Counted from the first letter of the stretch, positions 1-8,527 are shown. The stretch is 30,243 bases of DNA from CAYGBW01 sp964348185 (GCA_964348185.1 CAYGBW010000056.1:1-30243), one strand, 5' to 3'. The notes: generated from the letters alone by a model not told the origin. Translations and numbers: made by a program.

Positions 1-1449
1 AATGGAATCATTGAGAATTTCCAGGAACTCAAAGAAAGGCTGGAAAATCAGGGGTACCGATTTGTGTCGGAGACAGACAGCGAGGTTATCCCCCATTACT
101 TCGATTTCAGTCTGAAGTCCGGAAAGGATATGAAGGGGGCGATTCGGGATTTCATCCATGAGGTGGAGGGAACATTCGCTGTGCTCCTGTTCATAAAAGG
201 CGACCACCACCTGTATGCGATCAAAAGAGATTCCCCCCTTGCATTGGGCCTCTGCAGGGACAGATTCATTGTCGCGTCCGACATATATGCATTCAGCGAT
301 CAATCCGATCAGGCAATATTCTTTGAAGACGACGAGCTGGCCATTATCGACAGCGAGAGTTACGAATTCTTTGACAGGGAGGGAAATCCGGTTGCCAAAG
401 AGATCGTGAAATTCACCTGGCCGAGGCGGGAGGAAACCAAGGAAAACTTCGAGCATTATATGCTCAAGGAGATCAAAGAGCAGCCCGTTGTTTCGGCAAG
501 ACTGATACAATCATTCGAAACGATTCAGAAGGACAAACTCGAGCGCCTGGCCACCATGGTGAGATCTGCCAGGCGGGTGGTTTTTCTCGCCTGTGGCACA
601 AGCTATCACGCTTCCCTCATCGGCTGCTTCTTGCTCAACCAGCTTGGCATCGAGGCGCATACGGTTATTGCCTCGGAATTCGAGAGCTTCCTGCTGGTCG
701 ATCGGGATACCCTTGTTCTCGCGATCACCCAATCCGGCGAAACCATGGACGTGGTCACGGTGATAAAGAACATCAAGAAAACCGGTGCGAGGTTTGCCGC
801 GATTGTCAATGTACCCTACTCGACGGTTCAACGGCTCAGTGATATCTCTGTTGAGATCCTGGCTGGCCAAGAGATCTGCGTTGCTGCGACGAAATCCTTT
901 ACCAACCAGCTGATTACCCTGTTCGCACTGGCTCAGAAAATTGGCTTCAAGGATATCGAATTGCACCCCCTCTCTGACAGAATTCAGAAAACGATCGATC
1001 TCAATGAGGAGTATATCAAACAGCTTGCCGAGGATCTCCACAACAAAGAAGACATATTTGTTCTGGGTAGGGGAATATCGTACCCCCAGGCGAGAGAGAT
1101 CGCATTGAAACTCAAGGAGATCCCCTATATCCATGCTGAGGGCATGATGGCGGGTGAGCTGAAGCATGGCACGATCGCTCTGATTGAGGAGGGTACCCCT
1201 GTCATCGCCTTGATTCCCAATAACAACCCCGACATGATCTCATCCACAAAGGAAGTCGAGGCCCGGGGGGCGCGAACCATCATCATTTCTAATACCAACG
1301 GAGAACTAAAGATTCCGCCCTGCTGTGATGCAGAGTTCGCGATTTACTCGGGTATCGTTGGTCACCTTCTCAGCTACCATATTGCAAGACTTCGAGGGTG
1401 TCCGATCGACAAGCCGCGGAACCTGGCAAAAAGCGTGACAGTTAAGTGA
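1..1449 (+). CDS. glmS: Glutamine--fructose-6-phosphate aminotransferase (isomerizing), 5'-truncated by window edge
   Basis: GlmS makes glucosamine-6-phosphate from fructose-6-phosphate and glutamine, the entry step to peptidoglycan and LPS amino sugars; it is cytosolic. The frame is open from base 1 and begins NGIIEN, which matches the oxyanion Asn-Gly of the glutaminase domain (N98-G99 in E. coli). About 97 residues, including the catalytic N-terminal Cys, therefore lie upstream, and the GTG at 64 is not the start. The rest of the glutaminase domain is followed by two SIS sugar-isomerase domains, with CGTSYHA and ITQSGET in the first and LGRGISYPQAREIALKLKE and AGELKHGT in the second. The protein ends with the family tail PRNLAKSVTV. 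482 residues are visible. The glutaminase half looks more divergent than the SIS half. No convincing terminator follows. Confidence 0.95.
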   Translation, partial: NGIIENFQELKERLENQGYRFVSETDSEVIPHYFDFSLKSGKDMKGAIRDFIHEVEGTFAVLLFIKGDHHLYAIKRDSPLALGLCRDRFIVASDIYAFSDQSDQAIFFEDDELAIIDSESYEFFDREGNPVAKEIVKFTWPRREETKENFEHYMLKEIKEQPVVSARLIQSFETIQKDKLERLATMVRSARRVVFLACGTSYHASLIGCFLLNQLGIEAHTVIASEFESFLLVDRDTLVLAITQSGETMDVVTVIKNIKKTGARFAAIVNVPYSTVQRLSDISVEILAGQEICVAATKSFTNQLITLFALAQKIGFKDIELHPLSDRIQKTIDLNEEYIKQLAEDLHNKEDIFVLGRGISYPQAREIALKLKEIPYIHAEGMMAGELKHGTIALIEEGTPVIALIPNNNPDMISSTKEVEARGARTIIISNTNGELKIPPCCDAEFAIYSGIVGHLLSYHIARLRGCPIDKPRNLAKSVTVK

Positions 1450-2163
1450 GAAGACGACCGTGGACGGCTGACCGCTGGGATTAGCGACGGCGGAGGGCCG
1501 ACTGCAGAGCGCTGCAGATTTCTTAATCAAGAAATAAGACTTGCTGAGGGAATGATTAAGGAGAAATTATCCTCAAGCGTAACGCCCCTACGCCAGCAGA
1601 AATTGCTATAAGCCCTCCCAGAACCTCCTCAAAGTCTTGATCGAAGATAACGTTTTGCAACGAACTTCCAGTGTCATCTTTGAATTTCGCCAGTCTGCGA
1701 TGATCCCGTCCCTCAAGGCATGGCTGGGCCAGGCCCTACTGCGTCATGTCTTTGGAGCAGCGCGTCTTGTCATGATTTGGTTATAGGCTGAACAATGAAG
1801 CACCTCTGCGCTTTTTTCCCTTCCCCTGAGTTCAGGCAAAAGCAGCCATTTTCATGCGGTAGGCATGCATAACGCGGGGTAGTCCTTTTACCCGCTTTCG
1901 CAGAAAGTCCCGTTCGGAAGGACGGGGAGCTTTACGGGCGGCCGTTGCACTTTGGTGACGTCAGTTTCTTAAACGAAATTGGGCAGATTGAAGCTCACAC
2001 CGGTCACCTGGGAGAACATTTTTCCAATGACTGTTCAGTAGCTGATAGCATATGATTTTTTCCCCTGAAGGCAGTCTCTTTCCTTTTGGCCAACTCCGGC
2101 ACCTGTCTTGCTTTAGTGTGAAGCTAGACTCGACATTGGCAGGTCACGAGGAGAGGGACAGCC
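1450..2163. other. Long intergenic region between glmS and the surface-protein gene
   Basis: This stretch of about 700 bases has no convincing gene. It holds the nested hairpins described at 1873-1933. On the minus strand, about 1556-1735 is open without a good start codon and translates to a peptide containing GRDHRRLAKFKDD and FDQDFEEVLGGL. That looks like ordinary protein sequence, but I do not recognise it; it may be a relic. GAGGAGAGGGA just before 2164 provides a ribosome binding site for the next gene. Confidence 0.6.
1873..1950 (+). ncRNA. Candidate structured RNA or attenuator leader, unclassified
   Basis: Two adjacent hairpins are visible. The first pairs GCGGG (1874-1878) with CCCGC (1891-1895). 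The second pairs CCCGTTC (1909-1915) with GGACGGG (1920-1926) around a GNRA-type GGAA tetraloop, and is extended by AAAG (1904-1907) with CTTT (1930-1933). CTTTC (1895-1899) can instead pair with GAAAG (1903-1907), so the two pairings compete. Alternative pairing and a GNRA loop about 200 bases ahead of a surface-protein gene are riboswitch-like. The conserved bases of the c-di-GMP-I, TPP and cobalamin classes are not there, so no class is assigned. Transcription is not shown. Confidence 0.3.
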
Positions 2164-4701
2164 ATGAAGAAAATTTTATTCACCGTTGTTTTTCTGCTAC
2201 TTGTCACCCCTGCTGAGGCAGCCTATCTGGATATAGCTTGGGATAGCAATTCGGAGCCGGATCTCGCGGGATATTGGATATACTATGGGACGGAATCCAG
2301 GAATTACACGAATTCGGTGGATGTAGGAAATGTAACCACCTATCACTTGGACAATCTGTCCGAGGGTGTGACGTATTATATTGCGGCCACAGCTTACGAC
2401 ACCTCGGACAACGAAAGCGATTTTTCTGAAGAAGTTTCAGGGATGAGTCTTCCGGACAACGATACAGATGGCGACGGTTTGCCCGATGACTGGGAAATAA
2501 ATTACTTCGGGAATCTCGGCCAGGGACCCGATGGCGACTACGACGGCGACGGCCTCAACAACATGGCTGAGTATCAGCAGGGCACAGACCCAACGGATAC
2601 GGATACCGACTCTGACCAGATGCCTGATGGCTGGGAGATTCAATACGGTTTGGACCCCCTCGATCCATCTGATGCCGATGGAGATATCGATGGAGACGGA
2701 TTGACAAACCTGGAAGAATATCTGGGAGGAACCGATCCAACGAATGCTCCTCCTACGGCCAGTGCGGGTCCGGATCAAACTGTGGATGAGGGCACCATGG
2801 TCACATTGGATGGTTCGAACTCCTCAGATCCAGATGACGGCATTGCCTCCTATCAGTGGGAGCAGACGTCCGGACCTGCCGTTGTTCTATCCAGTGCAAC
2901 AGCCGTCCAGCCGACTTTCACCGCGCCGAACGGTGGGCCGAGTGGCGCATCTCTGACCTTCCAGTTGACCGTGACCGACCATGGTGGTTTAGAGTCGACC
3001 GACACCTGCATTGTGAATGTGAGCCGGGAAAACCTTCCCCCCACAGCCAATGCAGGTCCAGATCAGACCGTGGATGAGGGGGTTACAGTCGTCCTCGATG
3101 GCTCGAACTCTTCAGATCCAGATGACGGCATTGCATCCTATTTGTGGGAGCAGAGTTCCGGCATCCCTGTAACCCTCTCCGACCCCACGGCGGTTCAGCC
3201 GACTTTCGCGTCACCGGATGTCGGGACAAGTGGGGCATCGTTGACCTTCCGGTTGACGGTAAGTGACTACGGGGGGTTGCAATCGGCAGATTCCTGTGTG
3301 GTTAACATTACCTGGGTAAACACGCCTCCAACGGCCAATGCAGGTCCAGATCAGACCGCGGTTGAAAACACGACGGTTGGGCTGGACGGGTCGAACTCCT
3401 CAGATCGAGATGATGGGATTGCCTCTTATGCTTGGGAACAGACAGCCGGCCTCCCGGTGACCCTGTCTGATCCAAGATCGGTTCGGCCGAGTTTCACTTC
3501 ACCCTACCTTGAAGGGGATGGAGCGTCTCTGACCTTCCAGCTGACCGTAAGCGACCACGGCGGTTTAGAGTCGACTGACACCTGCATTGTGAATGTGACC
3601 CAGGAAAACCTTCCTCCCACGGCCGATGCCGGAGCGGATCAGACAGTCGATGAGGGGGTTGAAGTCACCCTGGATGGTTCAAACTCTTCAGATCCGGAGG
3701 GTAGCATTGGCTCCCATCTCTGGGAGCAGACAGCAGGACCCTCGGTCACCCTATCGGATCCCACATCGGTTGGACCGACTTTCACTTCACCAAACGTTAA
3801 CCGACACGGGAAGTCATTAAGCTTCCGGTTAACCGTAACCGACCGGGCGGGTCTAAAATCGACCGATACCTGCATTGCGAATGTCACCTGGGTGAACGGA
3901 CCTCCCTGGGCTAGTGTGGGTAAGAATAAAAAGAAAAATGCATCTGAGGGCGACACGGTAACTCTCGATGCTTCTACTTCTTCAGATCCGGACGATGGCA
4001 TTGCCTCTTTTCTCTGGGAACAGAATTCAGGCACTCCGATAACGCTCTCTGACCCGAGGGCAGTTAGTGCGACCTTTGTGGCGCCGGCGGTCAAAAGTAG
4101 TGAAACCCTTTTGTTCTTTCAAGTGACGGTCACTGACAGGGGAGGTCTTCAGAGTAGTGATGAGATTTCTGTAACAATCGAGGACAATGGAATTACCGGT
4201 TTCCCAGACGATGTGATTACCTTCACAGCTTCAACAGGTGAGAATCTTGGTATCAAGGTGATGGGTGGGGGAAGTTGTGTAAACTTAAGTGCCCTAGACC
4301 CCTCGGCAATAACAGATAACAGAAATAGACCAGACGATTTGATTTATGGTTTGATCGAGACGCAATTCAAGGTCGATGCCATCGGTGGCACTGTTGTGGT
4401 TACATTCTATCTGCCGGACCCGGCTCCTCAGGGGTATGGATGGTACAAATACAGCCCCACCATGGGGTGGTACGACTACAGCGACCATGCGGTCTTTAAT
4501 TCGACCAGAGATCAGGTAACCGTTACCCTGGTTGATGGCGGCATGGGCGATGATGATGGCGTTGCCAATGGCATGATCGTGGATCCTTCCGTGCTTGGGT
4601 CTACCCCCGCGGGCGAGGTAGCTCCTTCTCCACAATCTGATACAAATGTATTGCGTGGTTGTTTCATCTCCACGGTTTCGCAGCCCTCCATCGGAAAGTA
4701 A
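2164..4701 (+). CDS. Secreted multi-domain surface protein: FN3, calcium-type repeats, five PKD domains, choice-of-anchor U, truncated CFI-box tail
   Basis: This is a predicted exported cell-surface or extracellular protein of 845 residues. Domains in order: Sec signal peptide (1-20, ending PAEA); fibronectin type III-like domain (about 25-97); Asp-rich DxDxDG calcium-binding repeats of thrombospondin-3/dockerin type (about 99-195, with DTDGDGLPDDWE and DIDGDGLTNLEEY); five PKD-like domains starting near residues 198, 294, 392, 487 and 581, each with an AGPDQTVDEG-like opening; then a choice-of-anchor U region (about 675-815, GWYKYSPTMGWYDYSDHAVF and DDDGVANGMIVDP). It ends RGCFISTVSQPSIGK, the beginning of a CFI-box C-terminal anchor (usually CFIATAAYGS) that stops after about 13 residues. 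The start has a strong Shine-Dalgarno (GAGGAGAGGGA). Ligand and function are unknown; adhesion or matrix binding is an inference. Confidence 0.9.
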   Translation: MKKILFTVVFLLLVTPAEAAYLDIAWDSNSEPDLAGYWIYYGTESRNYTNSVDVGNVTTYHLDNLSEGVTYYIAATAYDTSDNESDFSEEVSGMSLPDNDTDGDGLPDDWEINYFGNLGQGPDGDYDGDGLNNMAEYQQGTDPTDTDTDSDQMPDGWEIQYGLDPLDPSDADGDIDGDGLTNLEEYLGGTDPTNAPPTASAGPDQTVDEGTMVTLDGSNSSDPDDGIASYQWEQTSGPAVVLSSATAVQPTFTAPNGGPSGASLTFQLTVTDHGGLESTDTCIVNVSRENLPPTANAGPDQTVDEGVTVVLDGSNSSDPDDGIASYLWEQSSGIPVTLSDPTAVQPTFASPDVGTSGASLTFRLTVSDYGGLQSADSCVVNITWVNTPPTANAGPDQTAVENTTVGLDGSNSSDRDDGIASYAWEQTAGLPVTLSDPRSVRPSFTSPYLEGDGASLTFQLTVSDHGGLESTDTCIVNVTQENLPPTADAGADQTVDEGVEVTLDGSNSSDPEGSIGSHLWEQTAGPSVTLSDPTSVGPTFTSPNVNRHGKSLSFRLTVTDRAGLKSTDTCIANVTWVNGPPWASVGKNKKKNASEGDTVTLDASTSSDPDDGIASFLWEQNSGTPITLSDPRAVSATFVAPAVKSSETLLFFQVTVTDRGGLQSSDEISVTIEDNGITGFPDDVITFTASTGENLGIKVMGGGSCVNLSALDPSAITDNRNRPDDLIYGLIETQFKVDAIGGTVVVTFYLPDPAPQGYGWYKYSPTMGWYDYSDHAVFNSTRDQVTVTLVDGGMGDDDGVANGMIVDPSVLGSTPAGEVAPSPQSDTNVLRGCFISTVSQPSIGK
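2755..4185 (+). repeat. Five tandem PKD-domain coding repeats, about 282-294 bp each
   Basis: The unit recurs with starts near 2755, 3043, 3337, 3622 and 3904. Protein motifs SSDPDDGIASY.WEQ and SLTFQLTV.D.GGL recur in each unit. Units 1-4 are close at DNA level, suggesting recent duplication. Unit 5 is divergent, with a Lys-rich KNKKKN insert near its start. This is coding repetition within one gene, not a CRISPR array or a non-coding satellite. Confidence 0.85.
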
Positions 4702-4941
4702 GTCAACATCTTCAGGTCTCCTGAATGGCCGGGCGGCTACCTGTCGATGCAGACAGGCCGTTGCTCGGCTGTTTTTGTCATTCGCGATCCACCCATAAAA
4801 CCCGTCGAACCAGCAAAACGATTGCCATTGCAAAGCATGCACGAAAATGCTATTCTCATTTGGATTCTGTCTCTCATTGTGATCAATCCGTTTTGGCAAA
4901 ACCACAGCTCATTGTCGAAAAATGAATCAGTTCGGTGCTAG
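4702..4941 (+). pseudogene. Probable decayed remainder of the CFI-box C-terminal anchor of the preceding gene
   Basis: After the TAA at 4699-4701 the same frame stays open to the TAG at 4939-4941. It reads VNIFRS, then YLSMQTGR, then IRDPPI, then a hydrophobic run ILIWILSLIVI. Intact CFI-box tails have the same elements in the same order and nearly the same spacing: HVxxLRxFRDxxLLTNxxGR, a tyrosine-rich YYRYSPPIADFI, then a hydrophobic stretch. I infer that the anchor once continued here and was broken by the stop plus small indels. The comparison is from memory of the family. The tail overlaps the start of the VanZ-like gene at 4922. Confidence 0.4.
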
Positions 4942-5299
4942 AGTTAAGATCTTTTCGGTCCTTTCATTGATTTACATGGCGCTGATATTCTATCTGTCTT
5001 CATACCCCCTGGAGATGAGACTATTCCCGTTCCATTTTCGGGACAAATTGATCCATGCGGTCATGTATGGAGTTTTGGCATCGCTTGTTTACCTGACCCT
5101 GGAGGGGATGAATGTACCCGGGCGTTATGTTCTGACGCTGGCCTTTACGATTTCATTTCTATACGGGGTCTCAAACGAGATCTATCAGCACTTTATTCCC
5201 TGGCGAAGGGCCGAGATTCTCGATGTGGTGGCAAATGGTGTCGGAGCCTTCTGTTTTCTGATGGTTTTCCGACTGAAAACCCTTTATCAAAACAGCTAG
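4922..5299 (+). CDS. VanZ-like family membrane protein
   Basis: This is a 125-residue polytopic inner-membrane protein with about four hydrophobic segments (roughly residues 8-27, 45-62, 70-90 and 103-119). The VanZ-family signatures are visible: an N-terminal YLSSYP, a central DKLIHAVMYGVLA, and SNEIYQHFIPWRRAEILDVVANGVGA near the C-terminus, the last resembling the usual SDExxQxFxPxRxxxxxDxxANxxG. Biochemical function is poorly defined for the family; VanZ itself gives low-level teicoplanin resistance. No clear Shine-Dalgarno precedes the ATG. The gene begins inside the decayed anchor tail of the previous gene and is followed by the sat relic, so it is probably a lone transcription unit. 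Confidence 0.8.
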   Translation: MNQFGARVKIFSVLSLIYMALIFYLSSYPLEMRLFPFHFRDKLIHAVMYGVLASLVYLTLEGMNVPGRYVLTLAFTISFLYGVSNEIYQHFIPWRRAEILDVVANGVGAFCFLMVFRLKTLYQNS

Positions 5300-5334
5300 A
5301 GAAAGAGATCTCCCCAATCACTCTCATCTGCATT

Positions 5335-5983
5335 ATGAGAGATCTGAGTATCGACTATCGACTCATTCCTCCTCACGGCGACAGACTGGTGCCTCTTTTG
5401 CGTTCCCGACAGATGCTGGCCAGGAAAAAGGTCAGGGCAGAAGCCTTCCCCAGAGTCGAAATGACTTCGAGAGAGACCTCAGACCTCATCATGATGTCCA
5501 TGGGGGCCTTTGGGGGCATTCGTTGAGGGTGGCTTTCCGGATGGTTTCGGCGCGTATTTTGCAAGACCTCGAGAGACCCCGCCGCTGTTCGCGGACCGAG
5601 GTTGGTCTCAGAGGACGGGGTTTCAGGGACGAAACCCGGATCATCGTTCCCATGGGTACTGCACAGAGATTGCTCTGGAAGTGAGTAACGGACTTTTCGT
5701 TCGCCCCGTGGTGGGAGTTCTGAAAAAGGAAGACACCCCGGCCGAAATGCGAATGCCCTGTTATGAGGTTCTATTCGCCTTCGCCAGAATGCCCCATGCG
5801 GGAGCGCGGGGAGTTTCAGGGGATCGGTATTGCCTAAAGGACAGGGTAAGCCTGAAGTTCTATCCCATGGGGATGCGGTATGCCGGTCCACGGGAGACCC
5901 TTCTTCGCGCCGCGATTCGTCAAGACTTTGGGTGTCGTCATCTCATTGTGGGACGGGATCACCCAGGGGTTGGAAACTCATAG
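5335..5983 (+). pseudogene. sat: Decayed ATP sulfurylase (sulfate adenylyltransferase) gene
   Basis: ATP sulfurylase makes APS from ATP and sulfate. 5335-5526 encodes its N-terminus (LIPPHGDRLVPLL, then SRETSDLIMMSMGAF), which breaks at a short repeat (TGGGGGCCTT / TGGGGGCATT, 5501-5520). In the +1 frame the sequence resumes about 110 residues further into the family (VEGGFPDGFGAYFARPRET, then GRNPDHRSHGYC at the nucleotide-binding motif, then ALEVSNGLFVRPVVGVLKK, then MRYAGPRETLL, then VGRDHPGVGNS). Between CYEVL and YCLKDRV there are about 18 extra codons. It stops at 5981-5983, losing the last ~120-140 residues including the YGPF(D)AQ region. Internal deletion, frameshift, insertion and C-terminal truncation together make an active enzyme unlikely. 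The type resembles sulfate-reducer Sat. It directly precedes APS kinase. Confidence 0.88.
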
Positions 5984-5986
5984 AAA

Positions 5987-5992
5987 AGGAGG
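5987..5992 (+). promoter_or_regulatory. Shine-Dalgarno AGGAGG that fixes the cysC start
   Basis: AGGAGG sits five bases before the ATG at 5998. It rules out the longer in-frame extension back to 5830, which would overlap the sat remnant in another frame and has no comparable site. Confidence 0.7.
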
Positions 5993-5997
5993 CGGAG

Positions 5998-6615
5998 ATG
6001 GAAAGGCCAAAGAGTGACCATATCACCTGGCAGCATTCCGCGATTACCAAGGAGGATCGGGAGCGATTGACAGACCAAAAAGGGGTGACCCTGTGGTTTA
6101 CCGGTTTGTCGCGCTCGGGAAAGTCAACCCTTGCCAATGAGGTGCAGAGGCGGCTTTTCGAGCGGGGGAATCTGACCTATGTTTTGGATGGAGACAATAT
6201 TCGGCACGGCCTCAACAGGGATTTGGGCTTTTCCCCCGAGGACCGGAATGAGAACATTCGCAGGATCGGAGAGGTGGCCAGACTATTCAGCGAAGCCGGG
6301 GTAGTCACGATGGTGGCTTTCATCTCGCCCTATCGGGCGGATCGGAAAAGTGCCCGGGATCTTTCTAGAGATGGCGAATTTGTGGAGATTTTCTGTCGTT
6401 GCCCCCTTGAGGTCTGTGAGAAGAGAGACACCAAGGGCTTGTACCGGAAGGCCAGGGCGGGTGAAATTCCGGAATTCACCGGGATATCTGCTCCCTACGA
6501 GGAACCAGACAACCCTGAGATTATCCTGGATACGGGCCAGGAGAGTGTTGAGGAGAGTGTTCGAAAGGTGATCTCTTTTCTTGAGGAGCAGGGAATCATC
6601 AAATTAACTCACTGA
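5998..6615 (+). CDS. cysC: Adenylyl-sulfate (APS) kinase
   Basis: CysC phosphorylates APS to PAPS, the sulfate donor, in the cytosol. The protein has 205 residues, normal for a stand-alone CysC. The P-loop is GLSRSGKST (about residues 38-46); most family members have Gly or Ala where this has Arg. Further motifs are YVLDGDNIRHGLNRDLGFS, EDRNENIRRIGEVARLF, ISPYRADR, CEKRDTKGLYRKARAGEIPEFTGI and APYEEP, all diagnostic. The ATG at 5998 is chosen because AGGAGG lies 5 bases upstream (5987-5992). The same frame is open farther upstream, but that stretch overlaps the sat relic in another frame. The neighbouring sat is broken, so substrate APS must come from another ATP sulfurylase if the pathway works. 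A phosphohydrolase-type gene follows after 16 bases. Confidence 0.95.
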   Translation: MERPKSDHITWQHSAITKEDRERLTDQKGVTLWFTGLSRSGKSTLANEVQRRLFERGNLTYVLDGDNIRHGLNRDLGFSPEDRNENIRRIGEVARLFSEAGVVTMVAFISPYRADRKSARDLSRDGEFVEIFCRCPLEVCEKRDTKGLYRKARAGEIPEFTGISAPYEEPDNPEIILDTGQESVEESVRKVISFLEEQGIIKLTH

Positions 6616-6631
6616 GGGGCATGAGAACAGA

Positions 6632-8152
6632 ATGACTCGGCTTCTCATCATCGGACTGGACTGCGCTACCCCTCAATTTGTGTTCGAGACCTGGCGGGGT
6701 GAACTTCCCACCCTCGATGGGCTCATGAAGGAGGGGATATACGGAGAACTGAGGAGCACCATTCCGCCCATTACCGTTCCCGCCTGGACGTCCATGCTCT
6801 CGAGCAAGGATCCGGGCCAGCTGGGATTCTACGGTTTCCGAAATCGCAGAAGCCACAATTATGAAGAGCTCTATTTTGCCAATGCCAGCTACATCAGGGA
6901 AAAGATGGTATGGAACTACCTGGAGGACCGTGGGCTCACCTCGATCCTGATTGGCATCCCCCAGACATTTCCCCCAAGGCCCCTGAGGGGGATCATGGTG
7001 GGTTCCTTTTTGACGCCTGACAAATCAACCGAATACACCTATCCCCGAGTTGTGAAGGAGGAACTCGACCGAATTGCCGATGGAGATTACATCATCGACG
7101 TGAAGAATTTCCGGACCGACGACAAAGCCGGGCTGCTCAGGGAAATCTATTCAATGACCAGGAGGCGGTTCAAGGTTGTGAATCACTATCTCCAGCAGGA
7201 GCCCTGGGATTTTTTCATGTTTGTTGAGATGGGCATCGATCGACTCCATCACGGCTTCTGGCGATATCAAGACAAAGGCCACCGTCTTTACGAGCCGGGA
7301 AGTCCCTATGAAAATGCGATCAAGGAATACTACCAGTATGTTGATCAAGAGATTGGAGACCTCCTTGAGGGTCTCGATTCAGATACATCCGTCATGGTCG
7401 TTTCTGATCATGGAGCCAAAAGAATGGAGGGCGCCATCTGTATCAATGAATGGTTGATTGGGAAAGGCTACCTTCGACTAAAGGCTACACCGGATAGCCC
7501 CACCAAGCTAACCCTTGACGTGATCGACTGGGAGAAGACTCGTGCGTGGGGGGAGGGGGGATACTACGGCCGAATCTTTCTGAATGTGCAGGGGAGAGAG
7601 CCTCAGGGGATCATCCCTCCAGGAGAGTATCGGGCCTTTCGGGACCATCTCAAAAGAGAACTTGAGTCCCTCGGCGATGAGGCGGGTCGATCCATTGGGA
7701 CTCGCGTTTTCAAACCCGAGGAGATCTATCGTTCTGTCAACAACATCGCCCCAGATCTGATTGCATATTTTGGCGATCTCAACTGGAGAGGAGCAGGAAC
7801 GATAGGCAATAAGAGGGTACACCTTTACGAGAACGATACCGGACCCGACGATGCCAATCATGCCGAAGAGGGGATTTTTGTTTTCAAAACCGATCGAGCA
7901 AAGCTTGCCGGGATTGGATTGAAAAGGGGGCAGAAGGTTGAGGGTCTTTCTCTCTATGATATCGCACCAACCGTCTTAGACTGTTTTGGGGTTTCCGTTC
8001 CGTCTGACATGATCGGCCGATCCATTCTCAGGGCAAGGGCAGAGGAGGTGCCTGCCGGCCTGAGCACAGAAGCCCACATTCAGGGCCAGGACTATTCAGA
8101 AGACGAGGAGGAAATAATCCGAAAACACCTGGAGGACCTTGGATATGTGTGA
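6632..8152 (+). CDS. Alkaline-phosphatase-superfamily protein (type I phosphodiesterase/nucleotide pyrophosphatase-like)
   Basis: This 506-residue protein is a two-metal phosphohydrolase/phosphodiesterase of unknown substrate. Likely metal ligands and nucleophile are in order: D10 (IIGLDCATP), T48 (PPITVPAW, likely nucleophile), D203 and H207 (MGIDRLHHGFW), D259-H260 (VVSDHGAK) and H410 (NHAEEGIFVF). The ending EEEIIRKHLEDLGYV is typical of this subgroup. There is no signal peptide or membrane segment, so it should be cytosolic. The ATG at 6632 follows the cysC stop by 16 bases, suggesting co-transcription. Hydrolysis of a sulfonucleotide or nucleotide sugar would fit the context but is speculation. 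Confidence 0.85.
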   Translation: MTRLLIIGLDCATPQFVFETWRGELPTLDGLMKEGIYGELRSTIPPITVPAWTSMLSSKDPGQLGFYGFRNRRSHNYEELYFANASYIREKMVWNYLEDRGLTSILIGIPQTFPPRPLRGIMVGSFLTPDKSTEYTYPRVVKEELDRIADGDYIIDVKNFRTDDKAGLLREIYSMTRRRFKVVNHYLQQEPWDFFMFVEMGIDRLHHGFWRYQDKGHRLYEPGSPYENAIKEYYQYVDQEIGDLLEGLDSDTSVMVVSDHGAKRMEGAICINEWLIGKGYLRLKATPDSPTKLTLDVIDWEKTRAWGEGGYYGRIFLNVQGREPQGIIPPGEYRAFRDHLKRELESLGDEAGRSIGTRVFKPEEIYRSVNNIAPDLIAYFGDLNWRGAGTIGNKRVHLYENDTGPDDANHAEEGIFVFKTDRAKLAGIGLKRGQKVEGLSLYDIAPTVLDCFGVSVPSDMIGRSILRARAEEVPAGLSTEAHIQGQDYSEDEEEIIRKHLEDLGYV

Positions 8153-8527
8153 AGGTTGTCCAGCGATCTCGATGCGTTGACCCGTGGTTAGTGGGGTGTC
8201 TTCAAGAGTATTTTCCGCGCTGGGAGAGAGGGAATCCCTCGAGGCCGCCAGTCTGAAGAGCGCCTGCTGTCGCTTGGCTCGGTGTTAGAGGGGAGAAGTT
8301 TTTTGCCTCGACCATGAAGGCCTGCCGGGCCGGTCCTCCAACCTGAGTCGAAAATCTTTGCCTGGTTCTCCATAGTGAAGCGATGCACCTTAAACAGGAG
8401 TCTACTGAAGGGCCTGACGAAGAGAAGGTCGATCGGCAGCGAAATTACACTTCCGTAACCCTTTTTTGCATTCGAGAGATGTGGCTATGGGAGAAGGGCC
8501 TATTGCCAGGGAAGAGGAGGAGATCTG

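Noticed and set aside
511..1167. Minus-strand ORF of 218 codons inside glmS
   Set aside because: Shadow frame of a conserved coding region.
64..1449. glmS starting at the GTG at 64
   Set aside because: The frame is open to base 1 and upstream residues match the GlmS glutaminase domain (NGIIEN), so the gene is cut by the window edge.
1873..1950. c-di-GMP-I riboswitch
   Set aside because: A GNRA-capped stem is present, but the GCAAACC and ACGCAAAGCC core segments of that class are missing.
1936..1950. Sigma-54 promoter (GG-N10-GC) near GGGCGGCCGTTGCAC
   Set aside because: Spacing between the GG and GC is off by one base, so the strict -24/-12 rule is not met.
2755..4185. CRISPR-like array
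   Set aside because: The repeats are about 290 bases, in frame and encode PKD domains; there are no short spacers.
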